This document shows positions 17,960 to 28,539 of a stretch of DNA of 39,971 nt, piece after piece (positions within the stretch are counted from its first letter, which is position 1; each line of letters opens with the position of its first letter). Origin of the DNA: Listeria aquatica FSL S10-1188 (lineage in GTDB: Bacteria > Bacillota > Bacilli > Lactobacillales > Listeriaceae); the NCBI RefSeq assembly GCF_000525795.1, contig NZ_AOCG01000021.1, positions 1 through 39,971 on the forward strand. Reading direction: 5' to 3'. Made by a program: the position numbers and the translations under genes. The notes under the pieces were generated by a model, which saw only the letters and a program-made list of their open reading frames with translations, ran no database searches and was not told where the DNA came from.

Positions 17960-18769
17960 ATGACTATAATATCAATGATTTTAGTAATAGTTGTTGCCTT
18001 TCTTGCGGGGATTGAAGGGATTTTGGATGAATTTCAATTCCATCAACCGCTTGTGGCATGTACGTTAATCGGTTTAGTAACTGGTAACTTAACAGCGGGA
18101 ATCATTCTTGGGGGAACTCTTCAAATGATCGCGCTTGGTTGGGCAAACATTGGTGCAGCTGTAGCTCCCGATGCTGCACTTGCGTCCGTTGCATCAGCAA
18201 TTATTTTAGTATTAGGCGGACAAGGTGTTAGTGGGATTCCTTCAGCGATTGCTATTGCGATTCCGCTTGCAGTAGCAGGTCTTTTCTTAACAATGATCGT
18301 TCGTACGCTAGCTGTTCCGATCGTTCACTTGATGGATGGTGCGGCAGAAAAAGGGAATATTCGTAGGATTGAATGGCTTCACATTGGAGCGGTTTGTATG
18401 CAAGGTTTACGTATTGCAATTCCTGCAGCAGCACTTCTTTTCATTCCAGCACATACAGTACAATCATTCCTAGAATCAATGCCAGCTTGGTTGACAGATG
18501 GTATGGCAATCGGTGGGGGAATGGTCGTAGCCGTTGGTTATGCACTTGTTATTAACATGATGGCAACAAAAGAAGTTTGGCCATTCTTCATCCTTGGTTT
18601 CGTCCTCGCTGCGATTTCTGAACTTACACTTATCGCGCTAGGAGCAATCGGTGTTGCGCTTGCGCTTATCTATCTGCAACTTTCCAAAATGGGTGGAAAC
18701 TCAAATGGCGGTGGAGGCGGCGGAAGCAGTTCCAATGATCCACTTGGCGACATACTAAACGATTATTAA
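17960..18769 (+). CDS. mptC: Mannose-family PTS EIIC component
   Basis: This is the membrane sugar channel component, which forms the transporter with EIID. The 269-residue protein is hydrophobic throughout, with the family opening segment GILDEFQFHQPLVACTLIGL and the conserved GGTLQMIALGWANIGAA. It ends with a Gly/Ser-rich cytoplasmic tail and DPLGDILNDY. ATG at 17960 follows TAGGAGGTC, 22 bases after mptA. The EIIC/EIID pair of this family is the receptor of class IIa bacteriocins in Listeria. Confidence 0.96.
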   Translation: MTIISMILVIVVAFLAGIEGILDEFQFHQPLVACTLIGLVTGNLTAGIILGGTLQMIALGWANIGAAVAPDAALASVASAIILVLGGQGVSGIPSAIAIAIPLAVAGLFLTMIVRTLAVPIVHLMDGAAEKGNIRRIEWLHIGAVCMQGLRIAIPAAALLFIPAHTVQSFLESMPAWLTDGMAIGGGMVVAVGYALVINMMATKEVWPFFILGFVLAAISELTLIALGAIGVALALIYLQLSKMGGNSNGGGGGGSSSNDPLGDILNDY

Positions 18770-18793
18770 TCTGGAAAAAAGGAGGAAAAGAAA

Positions 18794-19708
18794 ATGGCAG
18801 AAGAAAAAATTGAATTAACGAAACGAGATCGTCTGAAAGTCGCTTGGCGTTCAACGTTTATCCAAGGTTCTTGGAACTACGAACGTATGCAAAATGGCGG
18901 CTGGGCATTCTCAATGATTCCAGCAATCAAAAAATTATATAAATCAAAAGAAGATCGTTCTGCGGCGTTAAAACGTCACCTTGAATTTTTTAATACTCAC
19001 CCATACATTGCTTCTCCTATTCTTGGGGTAACACTAGCACTGGAAGAGGATCGTGCGAAAGGCGCTCCAGTTGATGATGTAGCAATCCAAGGGGTTAAAG
19101 TTGGTATGATGGGACCACTTGCAGGTGTTGGTGACCCTGTGTTCTGGTTTACTGTTCGTCCAATGCTTGGTGCGCTTGGTGCTTCACTTGCTATGAGTGG
19201 AAATATCCTCGGACCAATCATTTTCTTCCTTGCATGGAATATTATCCGTTGGGGCTTCATGTGGTATACACAAGAATTCGCTTATAAAGCTGGTTCTAAA
19301 ATTACAGAAGACCTTTCTGGTGGTTTGCTGCAAAATATTACAAAGGGTGCATCGATACTTGGTATGTTTGTGCTCGCCGGGCTTGTTGAAAGATGGGTTT
19401 CGATCAAGTTTATGCCGGTTATCTCTAAAGTTAAATTAGATGATGGTGCGTATATTGATTGGGATAAACTTCCAAAAGGTGCTGCAGGAATTCAAAAAGC
19501 TCTTGAACAGCAAGATGCTGGTTTATCGCTTACGAAAGTCAAAGTTACGACTTTACAAGATAACTTGGATAATTTGATTCCTGGACTTGTTCCGCTACTT
19601 CTTACATTCTTATGTATGTGGTTGCTTAGAAAGAAAGTCAGCCCGATCATCATTATCCTTGGTCTATTCGTTGTCGGTATCGGCGGACACGTAATCGGAC
19701 TTCTATAA
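18794..19708 (+). CDS. mptD: Mannose-family PTS EIID component
   Basis: This is the second membrane component of the mannose-type PTS. The 304-residue protein begins with the typical soluble N-terminus (LKVAWRSTFIQGSWNYERMQ, GWAFSMIPAIKKLY) and ends in hydrophobic helices after residue about 265. The conserved segments GVKVGMMGPLAGVGDPVFWF and PYIASPILGV are present. Its ATG follows AAAAGGAGGAAAAG, 24 bases after mptC. A terminator lies about 50 bases downstream, so mptACD is a three-gene transcript. Confidence 0.96.
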   Translation: MAEEKIELTKRDRLKVAWRSTFIQGSWNYERMQNGGWAFSMIPAIKKLYKSKEDRSAALKRHLEFFNTHPYIASPILGVTLALEEDRAKGAPVDDVAIQGVKVGMMGPLAGVGDPVFWFTVRPMLGALGASLAMSGNILGPIIFFLAWNIIRWGFMWYTQEFAYKAGSKITEDLSGGLLQNITKGASILGMFVLAGLVERWVSIKFMPVISKVKLDDGAYIDWDKLPKGAAGIQKALEQQDAGLSLTKVKVTTLQDNLDNLIPGLVPLLLTFLCMWLLRKKVSPIIIILGLFVVGIGGHVIGLL

Positions 19709-19756
19709 GAAACTTTCGGCGGACATTTTGCTTGGAAAATGTAGAAGCTTGCTTTG

Positions 19757-19791
19757 AGCGGTTGGTGATTAGTTGCATCAGCCGCTTTTTA
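19757..19791 (+). terminator. Terminator of mptACD
   Basis: The 11-bp stem AGCGGTTGGTG / CATCAGCCGCT (two G-T pairs) is followed by T5. Confidence 0.85.
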
Positions 19792-19820
19792 TTGGCTTCT
19801 TGAAGAAAGAAACGTATAAT
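19792..19820 (+). promoter_or_regulatory. Sigma-A promoter of the DUF956 gene
   Basis: TTGGCT (19792-19797), a 17-base spacer, then TATAAT (19815-19820), directly behind the mpt terminator. Confidence 0.65.
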
Positions 19821-19857
19821 TAAATGAAATAAATAATAAGAAATGGAGCGAGGCTAA

Positions 19858-20235
19858 TTGGTTCAATCGATCAATACGAAAGTCGACTTGACGGAGGATG
19901 CTACTGCGTTTACTGGACTGACAGATTATGGGAAAATCATGATTGGCGACAAAGGATTTGAGTTTTTTAATTCTCGAGATGTGCGCAAGTTTATTCAAAT
20001 CCCTTGGGAAGAAGTGGATCAAGTCATCGTTTCAGTGATGCTTAGAGGAAAATGGATTCCGCGCTTTGCGATTAAAACAAAACGCAATGGGACCTATACT
20101 TTTTCGGCTAAGAAACCAAAGCTCGTACTTCGTGCGATTCGCGTATATGTCGATCCGGCTAATATGGTTCCTTCGCAAAGCTTCTTTGATGTCATTAAAC
20201 GAGCTTTCCAGTCTAAATTTAAGAAGAAAAAATAA
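19858..20235 (+). CDS. DUF956 (ManO-like) protein linked to the mannose PTS
   Basis: A 125-residue soluble protein of the DUF956 family. The family is almost always encoded just after mannose-type PTS operons, and a Lactobacillus member (ManO) is reported to regulate that operon. Conserved segments are DYGKIMIGDKGFEFFN, FIQIPWEEVDQVIVSVM and RFAIKTKRNGTYTFSAKKPK. The C-terminus is strongly basic (KFKKKK). The start is TTG at 19858 with GGAGCGAGG upstream. Unlike many relatives it appears to be uncoupled from mptACD, with a terminator and a new promoter in between, so it could be expressed independently of sigma-54. L. monocytogenes lmo0099 is the likely ortholog. Confidence 0.88.
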   Translation: MVQSINTKVDLTEDATAFTGLTDYGKIMIGDKGFEFFNSRDVRKFIQIPWEEVDQVIVSVMLRGKWIPRFAIKTKRNGTYTFSAKKPKLVLRAIRVYVDPANMVPSQSFFDVIKRAFQSKFKKKK

Positions 20236-20265
20236 GAACGTCTTTATCTTTATTAATGATAGACG

Positions 20266-20299
20266 CAAAAAAACAGGCCGAAATTTTCGACCTGTTTTT
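20266..20299. terminator. Bidirectional terminator between the DUF956 gene and ldh
   Basis: Stem AAAACAGG.. GAAA / TTTC ..CCTGTTTT with A and T runs on its two sides, between converging genes. Confidence 0.88.
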
Positions 20300-20312
20300 G
20301 TATGGATCAAAC

Positions 20313-21266
<954 letters not shown>

Positions 21267-21288
21267 TTAGAAAACTTTTTACTAACAC

Positions 21289-21316
21289 AGTATAACACTT
21301 TATTACAGTTTGTGAA
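21289..21316 (-). promoter_or_regulatory. Sigma-A promoter of ldh
   Basis: On the minus strand: TTCACA (21316-21311), a 16-base spacer, TATACT (21294-21289). The -35 overlaps a TTGTGAA half-site (plus strand, 21310-21316) resembling half of a Rex operator; the second half is not conserved. Confidence 0.6.
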
Positions 21317-21359
21317 ACTATGAACGTCCTTAATTTGGAAATTTGTACTAATAAAATTT

Positions 21360-21373
21360 TGTAAGCGCTATAA
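21360..21373. promoter_or_regulatory. cre-like (CcpA) site upstream of ldh
   Basis: TGTAAGCGCTATAA matches the cre consensus TGWNANCGNTNWCA at every fixed position but one. It is centred about 85 bases upstream of the expected ldh start, where CcpA usually activates. Confidence 0.5.
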
Positions 21374-21513
21374 TACAGTTTGTAATCCTTTTCATTCCAA
21401 ATAATGATGCGAAAAATTTTGAGAGCTCGAAAAATTGCGATACAATAGAAGAGTAATAACAAAGTTTCACACTAGTTTTTGTTTACCATTAATTATGGGA
21501 AGATAAACATTTT

Positions 21514-21538
21514 GTTTAAAAACAAACAGGTGGGGTAA
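21514..21538 (+). promoter_or_regulatory. Sigma-B promoter of ctc
   Basis: GTTT (21514-21517), a 15-base spacer, GGGTAA (21533-21538), about 50 bases before the ctc ATG. It fits the general-stress consensus; ctc is a classical sigma-B gene in Listeria and Bacillus. A second, sigma-A-like promoter (TTGAGA-16-TACAAT, 21419-21446) lies further upstream. Confidence 0.85.
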
Positions 21539-21586
21539 ACTTTAGTTGTTAAAGAATACAAATTGAATGAGTGGAGTGGATTTTTT

Positions 21587-22213
21587 ATGGCAACGACATT
21601 AGAAGTTCAAAAAAGAGATACGAAACCGCATTCACAAGTGACAGAAGTACGTGAATCTGGACGTATCCCAGCGATTATTTATGGTTATAAAACTGAAAAC
21701 GTTCCTGTTTCGGTTGATGGACTTGAATTAATCAAAGCGGTACGTGAACACGGAAAGAACGCAGTATTCGCTGTAAATGTTGGCGGCTCAAAATTTAATG
21801 TGCTGCTACATCAATATCAAAAAGATCCTATTAAAGATGAAGTTATTCACGTTGATTTCCTTGCTGTTAATATGAGCGAAGAAGTAGAAGCTGAGGTTCG
21901 GATTGACCTTGTTGGTGAATCTGTTGGTGTGAAAGCTGGCGGCGTATTGCAGCAAGTTCTATATGAAGTAAATGTGAAAGCAACACCAGACAAACTTCCA
22001 GAATCAATTGAAGTCGACATTTCGAAACTTGAAATTGGGGACTCGCTTGCTGTTAGCGATCTTGATGCAGGTTCTGATTATGAAGTAATTACAGATGGAG
22101 AAGAAGCGATCGTAACGGTTGCGGCACCACGTGTTGAAGAAGAAGTGGAAGCAGACACAGCTGCTCCTGAACCAGAGGCTGCTCATGGAACTGCTGAGGA
22201 ACCTGTTGAATAA
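21587..22213 (+). CDS. ctc: Ribosomal protein bL25 / general stress protein Ctc
   Basis: Ctc is a bL25-type protein that binds 5S rRNA and is induced by general stress. The 208-residue product has the N-terminal L25 domain (about 1-92: RESGRIPAIIYGYKTENVPVSV, KFNVLLHQYQKDPIKDEVIHVDFL) and the C-terminal TL5/Ctc beta domain. A Glu/Ala-rich acidic tail follows. The ATG at 21587 follows GTGGAGTGGA; an in-frame ATG at 21563 lacks a site. The sigma-B promoter supports the identification. A terminator follows. Confidence 0.96.
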   Translation: MATTLEVQKRDTKPHSQVTEVRESGRIPAIIYGYKTENVPVSVDGLELIKAVREHGKNAVFAVNVGGSKFNVLLHQYQKDPIKDEVIHVDFLAVNMSEEVEAEVRIDLVGESVGVKAGGVLQQVLYEVNVKATPDKLPESIEVDISKLEIGDSLAVSDLDAGSDYEVITDGEEAIVTVAAPRVEEEVEADTAAPEPEAAHGTAEEPVE

Positions 22214-22234
22214 CTACGTTTGAAAAATGAAAGT

Positions 22235-22269
22235 GAAAGCGTGATGCCGTAAGGCGTTGCGCTTTTTTT
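22235..22269 (+). terminator. Terminator after ctc
   Basis: The stem AAAGCG-TGATGCC / GGCGTTG-CGCTTT (several G-T pairs, tetraloop GTAA) is followed by a T run. Confidence 0.8.
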
Positions 22270-22285
22270 GTGGAGTGGCGGAAAC

Positions 22286-22314
22286 TTTAAAAACCACTAG
22301 AATCATGTTATAAT
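22286..22314 (+). promoter_or_regulatory. Extended -10 promoter of pth
   Basis: TG-T-TATAAT with the -10 at 22309-22314, and a weak -35 (TTTAAA) 17 bases upstream. It lies 73 bases before pth. Confidence 0.7.
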
Positions 22315-22338
22315 CAAACAAATAATCATTACAGAGTG

Positions 22339-22367
22339 AAAACCAGTTCGCAAGGTGAAGTGGTTTT
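22339..22367 (+). other. Hairpin in the pth leader just before the ribosome site
   Basis: AAAACCA-G-TTC / GAA-G-TGGTTTT forms a near-perfect stem that ends six bases before the GGGGAG ribosome site. No terminator-like T run of length follows (TTTTATT). Confidence 0.5.
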
Positions 22368-22387
22368 ATTGAGCGGGGAGAATAGCA

Positions 22388-22943
22388 ATGAAGATGATTG
22401 TAGGACTCGGTAATCCCGGGAAAAAATATGAACGAACACGGCATAATGCAGGTTTTATGGTAGTGGATGAACTGAGTTTTCGCTTTCAAACACCATGGAA
22501 AAGCACGAAATTTAATGGAATGATCAGTACGCCGATTATTAACGGGGAAAAAGTGATGCTTGTGAAGCCGTTAACTTTCATGAATGCTTCTGGGGAGTGT
22601 GTGCGTCCGCTGATGGATTATTATAATGTTGAAATAGAAGATTTGGTTGTGGTCTATGACGATTTGGATTTACCGATCGGGAAAATTAGATTGCGACAAA
22701 AAGGAAGTGCTGGCGGGCATAACGGTATGCGGTCGTTGATTGCTCATTTGAAGACGCAATCGTTTGATCGGATACGTGTGGGGATCGATCGCCCGGAGCA
22801 TGGTGAAATTATTCACTATGTATTAGGGGATTTTAGTAAAGTTGAGCAGCCAGAAATGATTGCCGCGATTAAAAAAAAGTGCGGATGCGATTGAAGATGC
22901 TGTGAAGCTACCCTTTATTGATGTTATGAATCGTTATAATTAA
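22388..22943 (+). CDS. pth: Peptidyl-tRNA hydrolase, frameshifted at the C-terminus
   Basis: Pth cleaves peptidyl-tRNAs that fall off ribosomes and is essential. Seen are the N-terminal [18 protein letters not shown] with catalytic H19, the PLTFMNASG segment, [15 protein letters not shown] and the GGHNGMRS motif. The frame breaks at the A8 run at 22871-22878. With one A removed the protein continues [21 protein letters not shown] to a stop at 22941, giving the normal length of about 184. A real C-terminal truncation of an essential enzyme is unlikely. The start ATG at 22388 follows GGGGAG. Confidence 0.93.
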
Positions 22944-23057
22944 GCATGCTTGGTCGGGTTTCCGAACGCCCACTTGGCATGCTGCCTTACTCGTTTCAGA
23001 AAGAAGGAATTTTCAGAAAAAGAAAGAAGCCAGATTGGATTGAAGGAGAGGATCGTT

Positions 23058-26000
23058 TTGAAGGGCTTGAAACAGCTAATCTACGACCAAAAAGAAATCC
23101 GCGATATTGTAAGCGCGGTTGCAAATAAAAAAGAATCTCAGCTTGTTACAGGACTTTCAGGATCAGCACGTGCGCTTTTTGCAAGTGTCATTGAGAATGC
23201 GACAAAGCGTCCGGTACTTTTGATTACACATAATTTATATCATGCGCAAAAATTATATGACGATCTTTTATCGCTAATGGATAGTGATCGTTTGTTTTTA
23301 TATCCAGCCGATGAACTCATTTCCTCAGAGCTTAGCGTATCGAGTCCGGAACTTCGCGGACAGCGTGTTGAAGCACTTAATTTCTTGCTTACAAAGCGCC
23401 CAGGAATTGTTGTTGTACCAGTTTCAGGGTTGAGGAAATTGCTTCCGCCTGTTTCGCTTTGGGAAAAGTATAACCTTCGTCTTGTTCAAGGTGAAGAAAT
23501 CGAACCGGAACAGTTGAAGGAAAGCCTTGTTACCATGGGATACTCTATGAGTGGCATGGTCAATACGCCGGGTGAGTTTAGCGTTCGTGGTGGTATCATT
23601 GATGTGTACCCAATTACAGAAGAATACCCGATTCGAATTGAGCTGTTTGATACAGAGATTGACTCACTGCGTTACTTTGATGTAGAAACACAACGTTCGC
23701 AAAATAAAATTGAAGAGTTCCAAATTTTACCTGCAACGGAAATTTTGCTTGAAGCTGCTTATTTTCCAGATATTGTGAAACGACTTGAAAAAGGTCTTTC
23801 GGATACGCTTTCTAATATGAAAAATCCGGAAGATAAAGAAACACTTGTAAGCAACATCGAAACGGATCTTGAATTGCTACGTTCGGGTATTAAGCCAGAT
23901 TTGTTTTTTAAATACATTGGGTTAGCTTACCCGGACCCGGCTTCGCTATTTGATTACGCGGCAGAAAACACGGTGCTCGTTTTAGACGAATTTGCGCGTA
24001 TTCAAGAGACAGATGAGGGGTTAGAGCGCGAAGAAGCTGAGTGGCAAACAGAGACGCTCAGTCGACTTGAAACTGTTCGTGACGTGCAGCTTGGGCACCA
24101 TTTTCATGATTTAATGGAAGAAAATCGTTCTCCGAAAATTTATTTAACTTTATTCCAGAAAACTCAAGGTAGTCTCAGAGTTTCGAAAACGACTAACTTT
24201 GTTTATAAACAAATGCAGCAGTTCCACGGACAAATGTCCGTATTACAAACTGAAGTGGCGAGCTGGCATAAAAATAATTATGCGGTCGTGATTCTCGCGC
24301 CAACCCTTGAACGGGCGGAAAAAATGCAGCAGACGCTTGCGGATTATGATATGGAAAGCGTTGTATTAAAACGCGAGGAAGATGTTCCCAAATATGGGGT
24401 CATCCAATTTGTGATTGGCAGTTTCCAAAATGGCTTCGAATTGCCGCTTTCAAAAGTTGCGATCATTAGCGAAACGGAATTGTTTAACAAGCAAGTGAAA
24501 AAAGCAAAAAAAACGTCAAAAACTTTCGAATGCGGAACGAATTCAAAGTTATTCAGAACTTAAAGTTGGCGATTATGTTGTTCATGTTAATCATGGGATT
24601 GCCCGGTATGTTGGTATGGAAACACTTGAAATTAGCGGCGTCCATAAAGATTATTTGTTGCTTGTTTATCAAGGAGAAGATAAACTGTTTATTCCAGTAG
24701 AGCAGCTTGAGCTTGTGCAAAAGTATGTTGGTGCAGAAGGGAAAGCACCAAAACTTAATAAACTAGGCGGAAGCGAATGGAAGCGCGTGAAGACGAAAGT
24801 GAAAGCTTCCGTGCAAGATATTGCCGATGATTTGATCAAGTTATATGCAGAGCGTGAAGCTGAACAAGGGTTTGCTTTCAGTCCAGATAGCGACATGCAG
24901 CGGGAATTTGAAGACTCCTTCCCGTATCAAGAAACAGATGACCAGCTCCGTTCGATTAAAGAAATCAAAAAAGACATGGAACGGATTCGCCCGATGGACC
25001 GGTTGCTCGTTGGAGACGTGGGTTATGGGAAAACGGAAGTGGCGCTTCGAGCTGCTTTTAAAGCAATGATGGACGGGAAACAAGTGGCATTTTTAGTTCC
25101 AACTACGATACTTGCCCAGCAGCATTTTGAAACGATGAAAGAACGATTTCAAGGGTTCCCGATCAATGTTGGTTTGCTTAGCCGTTTCAGAACGAGAAAA
25201 GAACAAAATGAAACTATAAAAGGACTTGCAAGTGGGACGATTGATATTGTTGTCGGCACACACCGCTTGCTTTCGAAAGATGTTAAATACCGCGATTTAG
25301 GCTTTCTAGTGGTTGATGAAGAGCAACGCTTCGGCGTAACACATAAAGAAAAAAATCAAACAAATCAGATCTAAAATTGATGTGCTTACGCTTACGGCGA
25401 CGCCAATTCCGCGGACCTTGCACATGTCAATGATTGGTGTGCGGGATTTGTCTGTGATTGAAACACCGCCAGCGAACCGTTTTCCGGTTCAGACATATGT
25501 GACCGAGCAGAATAACGTTTTAGTACGTGAAGCCATCGAACGCGAGCTTGCGCGTGATGGTCAGGTTTACTATCTCTATAACCGAGTTGAGACCATTTTG
25601 AAAAAAGCAGATGAAATCAGCGCGCTTGTTCCAGATGCGCGTGTTGGCGTAGCACATGGGCAAATGACGGAGTCCGAGCTTGAATCCGTTATTTTAAGTT
25701 TCCTTGAAGGGGAATACGATGTGCTTGTGACAACGACCATCATCGAAACTGGCGTAGATATTCCAAACGTGAATACCCTTTTTGTACAGGATGCTGATCG
25801 AATGGGACTTTCGCAGTTGTATCAATTGCGAGGACGCGTTGGGCGTTGGAACCGAATCGCTTATGCGTATTTCATGTATAAAAAAGATAAAGTCTTGCGA
25901 GAAGAGGCGGAAAAACGGCTTCAAGCGATTAAAGAGTTTACAGAGCTTGGTTCTGGATTTAAAATCGCGATGCGCGACTTGTCCATTCGTGGGGCGGGGA

Positions 26001-26614
26001 ATATCCTTGGCGCTCAGCAACATGGCTTTATTGATTCTGTCGGGTTTGACCTTTATTCACAAATGTTGAAGGATGCTATTGAAGAGAGAATGCCTCAAGA
26101 AGAAAAAGAAGAAGCCGCTCCTGTTGAAATTGACATTCAACTGGATGCGTATATCCCAGAATACTACACCACGGATAGTCGGCAAAAAATTGAAATGTAT
26201 AAACGATTCCGTAATGTGACAAATGAAGAAGAGTTAGAGACGCTTCGGAGCGACATGATTGATCGTTTTGGGGAATACCCTGAAGAAGTAGAGTATTTAT
26301 TCAGCGTGACTGAACTTCGGATTCTCGCGCTTCTGGATGGCGTTGAAGTGATTAAAGAAGAAGGTAAGAAAATCATTCTTATGTATTCAGACGAAGGAAC
26401 GAAACAAGTTCGCGGAGATGTTGTGATGGAAGCTGTAGGCGAATTTGGTCGTTCAATTGGCGTCGGTATGGACGGGGCAGCGCTAAAGCTTACCATGAAC
26501 ATCCAAAATAAAACCTTGCAAGAATGGCTTTTCAATATCAAAGAATTACTCAAAAAATTGAAGAAAGCTGTAAAAAAAAGAAAGAACCCGCTGAAAAAGC
26601 CTAAAATTAGGTGA
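23058..26614 (+). CDS. mfd: Transcription-repair coupling factor Mfd, at least two frameshifts
   Basis: Mfd removes stalled RNA polymerase from damaged DNA and recruits UvrA. Repaired length is about 1180 residues, as in the family. In order: UvrB-like region ([24 protein letters not shown]), the CarD-like polymerase-interaction domain ([13 protein letters not shown]), Walker A GDVGYGKT (25012-25035), DEEQ (25315-25326), and helicase motifs [15 protein letters not shown] and QLRGRVGR. The frame shifts at A8 24506-24513 and A7 25349-25355, one extra A each. The A8 run near 26577 may hide a third, because removing two As gives a KKKEPAEKA tail ending at 26604. The start is TTG at 23058 after AAGGAGAGG; the frame is open further upstream but lacks a site there. 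Confidence 0.93.
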
Positions 26615-26639
26615 GAGAAAGCGAGAAAGGCGGTTAAGC

Positions 26640-28229
26640 ATGGTAGAACGCTCAATTAAAAATTTAATGCATGGCGCTTTACTGCTCACGATCGCCTCGC
26701 TTGTCTCCAAGATTTTAAGTGCCGTTTATCGTGTACCGTTCCAAAACTTAGTTGGTGACGTTGGTTTTTATATTTTTCAACAAGTCTATCCTATTTATGG
26801 AATTGCGATGACACTCGCTTTAGGTGGTTTCCCAGTTGTGGTATCCAAAATGATGGCAGAAGCAGAGCAGGATCTTCGCAAACAACGAATTATTTTACAA
26901 TCAGTATATCGAACGCTGAAAGTGCTGTGCTTTAGCTTGTTTGGAATCCTATTTCTCGGTGCAGGTTTATTTGCGAATTTGATGGGGGATAGCGAACTTT
27001 CCAGTCCAATTCGAGTTATTAGCCTAGTTTTCTTGCTCACTCCGCAGCTTGCTTTTTTACGCGGATACTTTCAAGGACAAGAAGATATGCGCCCGACAGC
27101 TGTTTCGCAGACCGTTGAACAAATCATTCGCGTATCCATCATCCTGATCGGGTCATGGCTCGCGCTGCGCCTTGGGAAAACACTATCTGAAACCGCCAGT
27201 TTTGCGATGAGCGGTGCCGTGTTTGGCGGACTCGCTGCCGTCTTTTTGCTACGTCGCTTTTACAAGAAACGACTTTCGGAGGGAGGACTCAAAATTTGGG
27301 GCACATTCCCGAACAGAACTGAAAAGAAGGGGATCGGCCGAGAATTCTTGCGGCAAAGCCTAGCGATTTGTACCGTTAGCGCGATGCTCATTTTATTCCA
27401 GCTCGCAGATTCCTTCCAAGTTTACCGCTTAATGGCAGAAAATGGCATCCCAGAATTCACTGCAAAGTCACTTAAAGGGATTTATGACCGGGGGCAGCCG
27501 ATCTTGCAGCTTGGTCTTGTGCTCTCATCTGGACTTGCCCTTGCGCTTGTTCCTATGATTACGGCGGCACGAGTGAAAAACGAGCGGAGGCAATTGGCGC
27601 GATCTGTGAAGCTTGCCGTAAAACTCACCTTGATTCTCTCGGGAGCCGAGACGGTCGGCTTGATCATCATTATGCGACCGCTCAACCAGATGCTATTTGA
27701 AACAAGCGATGGCACCTTTGTCTTGCAAATGTTCATCCCAGCTGTTTTGCTCAGCTCGCTGATCATCATGATGAGTAGTATCCTTCAAGGTTTCGGTAAA
27801 CTTGCTGTCCCAGCTGTTGCTGTTGTCGTCGGGCTCATAGCGAAAATTCTTTTCAATTCGTGGCTTGTTCCAAAATGGGATACTTTAGGCGCCGCAATTT
27901 CCACATCGGTCGGACTTCTTGTCATTTTGCTTATTTGCGGCTATGCTTTGAAGCAGAATCTGGAAGTGGGATTTACAAATTTCCATACTTTGTTAAAACT
28001 TGGATTAGCGCTTCTTTTCATGTGTGTGATTCCAGTCTGCTGGGAACTTTTTATCCCATTTGAATCACGCCTTGGAAGTGCGGTTCAAGCTATTGGCGGA
28101 AGTCTTTTAGGGGGACTTGTTTTCCTTTTGTTTACTCTACGATATCGATTGTTAGAAGCTCAAGATTTTGTTTATCTGCCATTTGGTTCAAAGCTTTATG
28201 GACTGAGTCGCAGATTGATTAAAAAATAA
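26640..28229 (+). CDS. MOP-superfamily polysaccharide/lipid flippase, YabM/SpoVB-like
   Basis: A 529-residue polytopic membrane protein with about 14 hydrophobic segments, of the MviN/MATE-like polysaccharide-transporter group. The opening GALLLTIASLVSKILSAVYRVPFQNLVG and the FLRGYFQGQEDMRPTAVSQTVEQIIRV segment are typical of the SpoVB/YtgP branch, which flips lipid-linked cell-wall precursors. The position directly after mfd equals Bacillus yabM and L. monocytogenes lmo0215. ATG at 26640 has AGGCGG upstream. Substrate is not provable from sequence. Lipid II or another undecaprenyl-linked glycan is the natural guess. Confidence 0.88.
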   Translation: MVERSIKNLMHGALLLTIASLVSKILSAVYRVPFQNLVGDVGFYIFQQVYPIYGIAMTLALGGFPVVVSKMMAEAEQDLRKQRIILQSVYRTLKVLCFSLFGILFLGAGLFANLMGDSELSSPIRVISLVFLLTPQLAFLRGYFQGQEDMRPTAVSQTVEQIIRVSIILIGSWLALRLGKTLSETASFAMSGAVFGGLAAVFLLRRFYKKRLSEGGLKIWGTFPNRTEKKGIGREFLRQSLAICTVSAMLILFQLADSFQVYRLMAENGIPEFTAKSLKGIYDRGQPILQLGLVLSSGLALALVPMITAARVKNERRQLARSVKLAVKLTLILSGAETVGLIIIMRPLNQMLFETSDGTFVLQMFIPAVLLSSLIIMMSSILQGFGKLAVPAVAVVVGLIAKILFNSWLVPKWDTLGAAISTSVGLLVILLICGYALKQNLEVGFTNFHTLLKLGLALLFMCVIPVCWELFIPFESRLGSAVQAIGGSLLGGLVFLLFTLRYRLLEAQDFVYLPFGSKLYGLSRRLIKK

Positions 28230-28245
28230 TAAAGGTGGAATGAAA

Positions 28246-28539
28246 ATGGCACAAGTGATGCGTTTGGATAAATTTTTAAAAGTTTCAAGACTAATTAAAC
28301 GGCGGACGGTTGCAAAAGAAGTGGCAGAAAAAGGCCGGATTATGATTAATGGAACCGTGGCCAAACCAGGAACAAATGTAAAGCCTGGAGATGAACTGGT
28401 CATCCGTTTTGGTCCCAAGACTGTGACGGCTGTTGTGGAGCGCTTAGAGGAAAATGCGCGTAAAGAAGCTGCAACAGAAATGTATAAAATTGTAAGCGAA
28501 GTACGAAATGATCAAGAAAACGGAGAAAGCGGTCGCTAA
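28246..28539 (+). CDS. rqcP: RqcP (YabO), S4-domain ribosome quality control factor
   Basis: RqcP works with RqcH on obstructed 50S subunits to add alanine tails to stalled peptides. The 97-residue protein is one S4 RNA-binding domain (MRLDKFLKVSRLIKRRTVAKEVAEKGRIMING, KPGDELVIRFG) with a short charged tail. The ATG at 28246 is seven bases from AAAGGTGG; the ATG at 28240 is only one base away and is rejected. It follows the flippase gene closely, and its stop lies inside the stem of a terminator. Confidence 0.92.
   Translation: MAQVMRLDKFLKVSRLIKRRTVAKEVAEKGRIMINGTVAKPGTNVKPGDELVIRFGPKTVTAVVERLEENARKEAATEMYKIVSEVRNDQENGESGR

Noticed and set aside
24506..25355. Programmed ribosomal frameshifting in mfd
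   Set aside because: The shifts are simple extra bases in A runs with no stimulator structure. The same pattern occurs in a dozen unrelated genes here, so sequencing error explains it better.
26164..26655. 163-codon minus-strand frame opposite the end of mfd
   Set aside because: Shadow of the Mfd C-terminal coding region. Its length comes from the opposite-strand codon bias.
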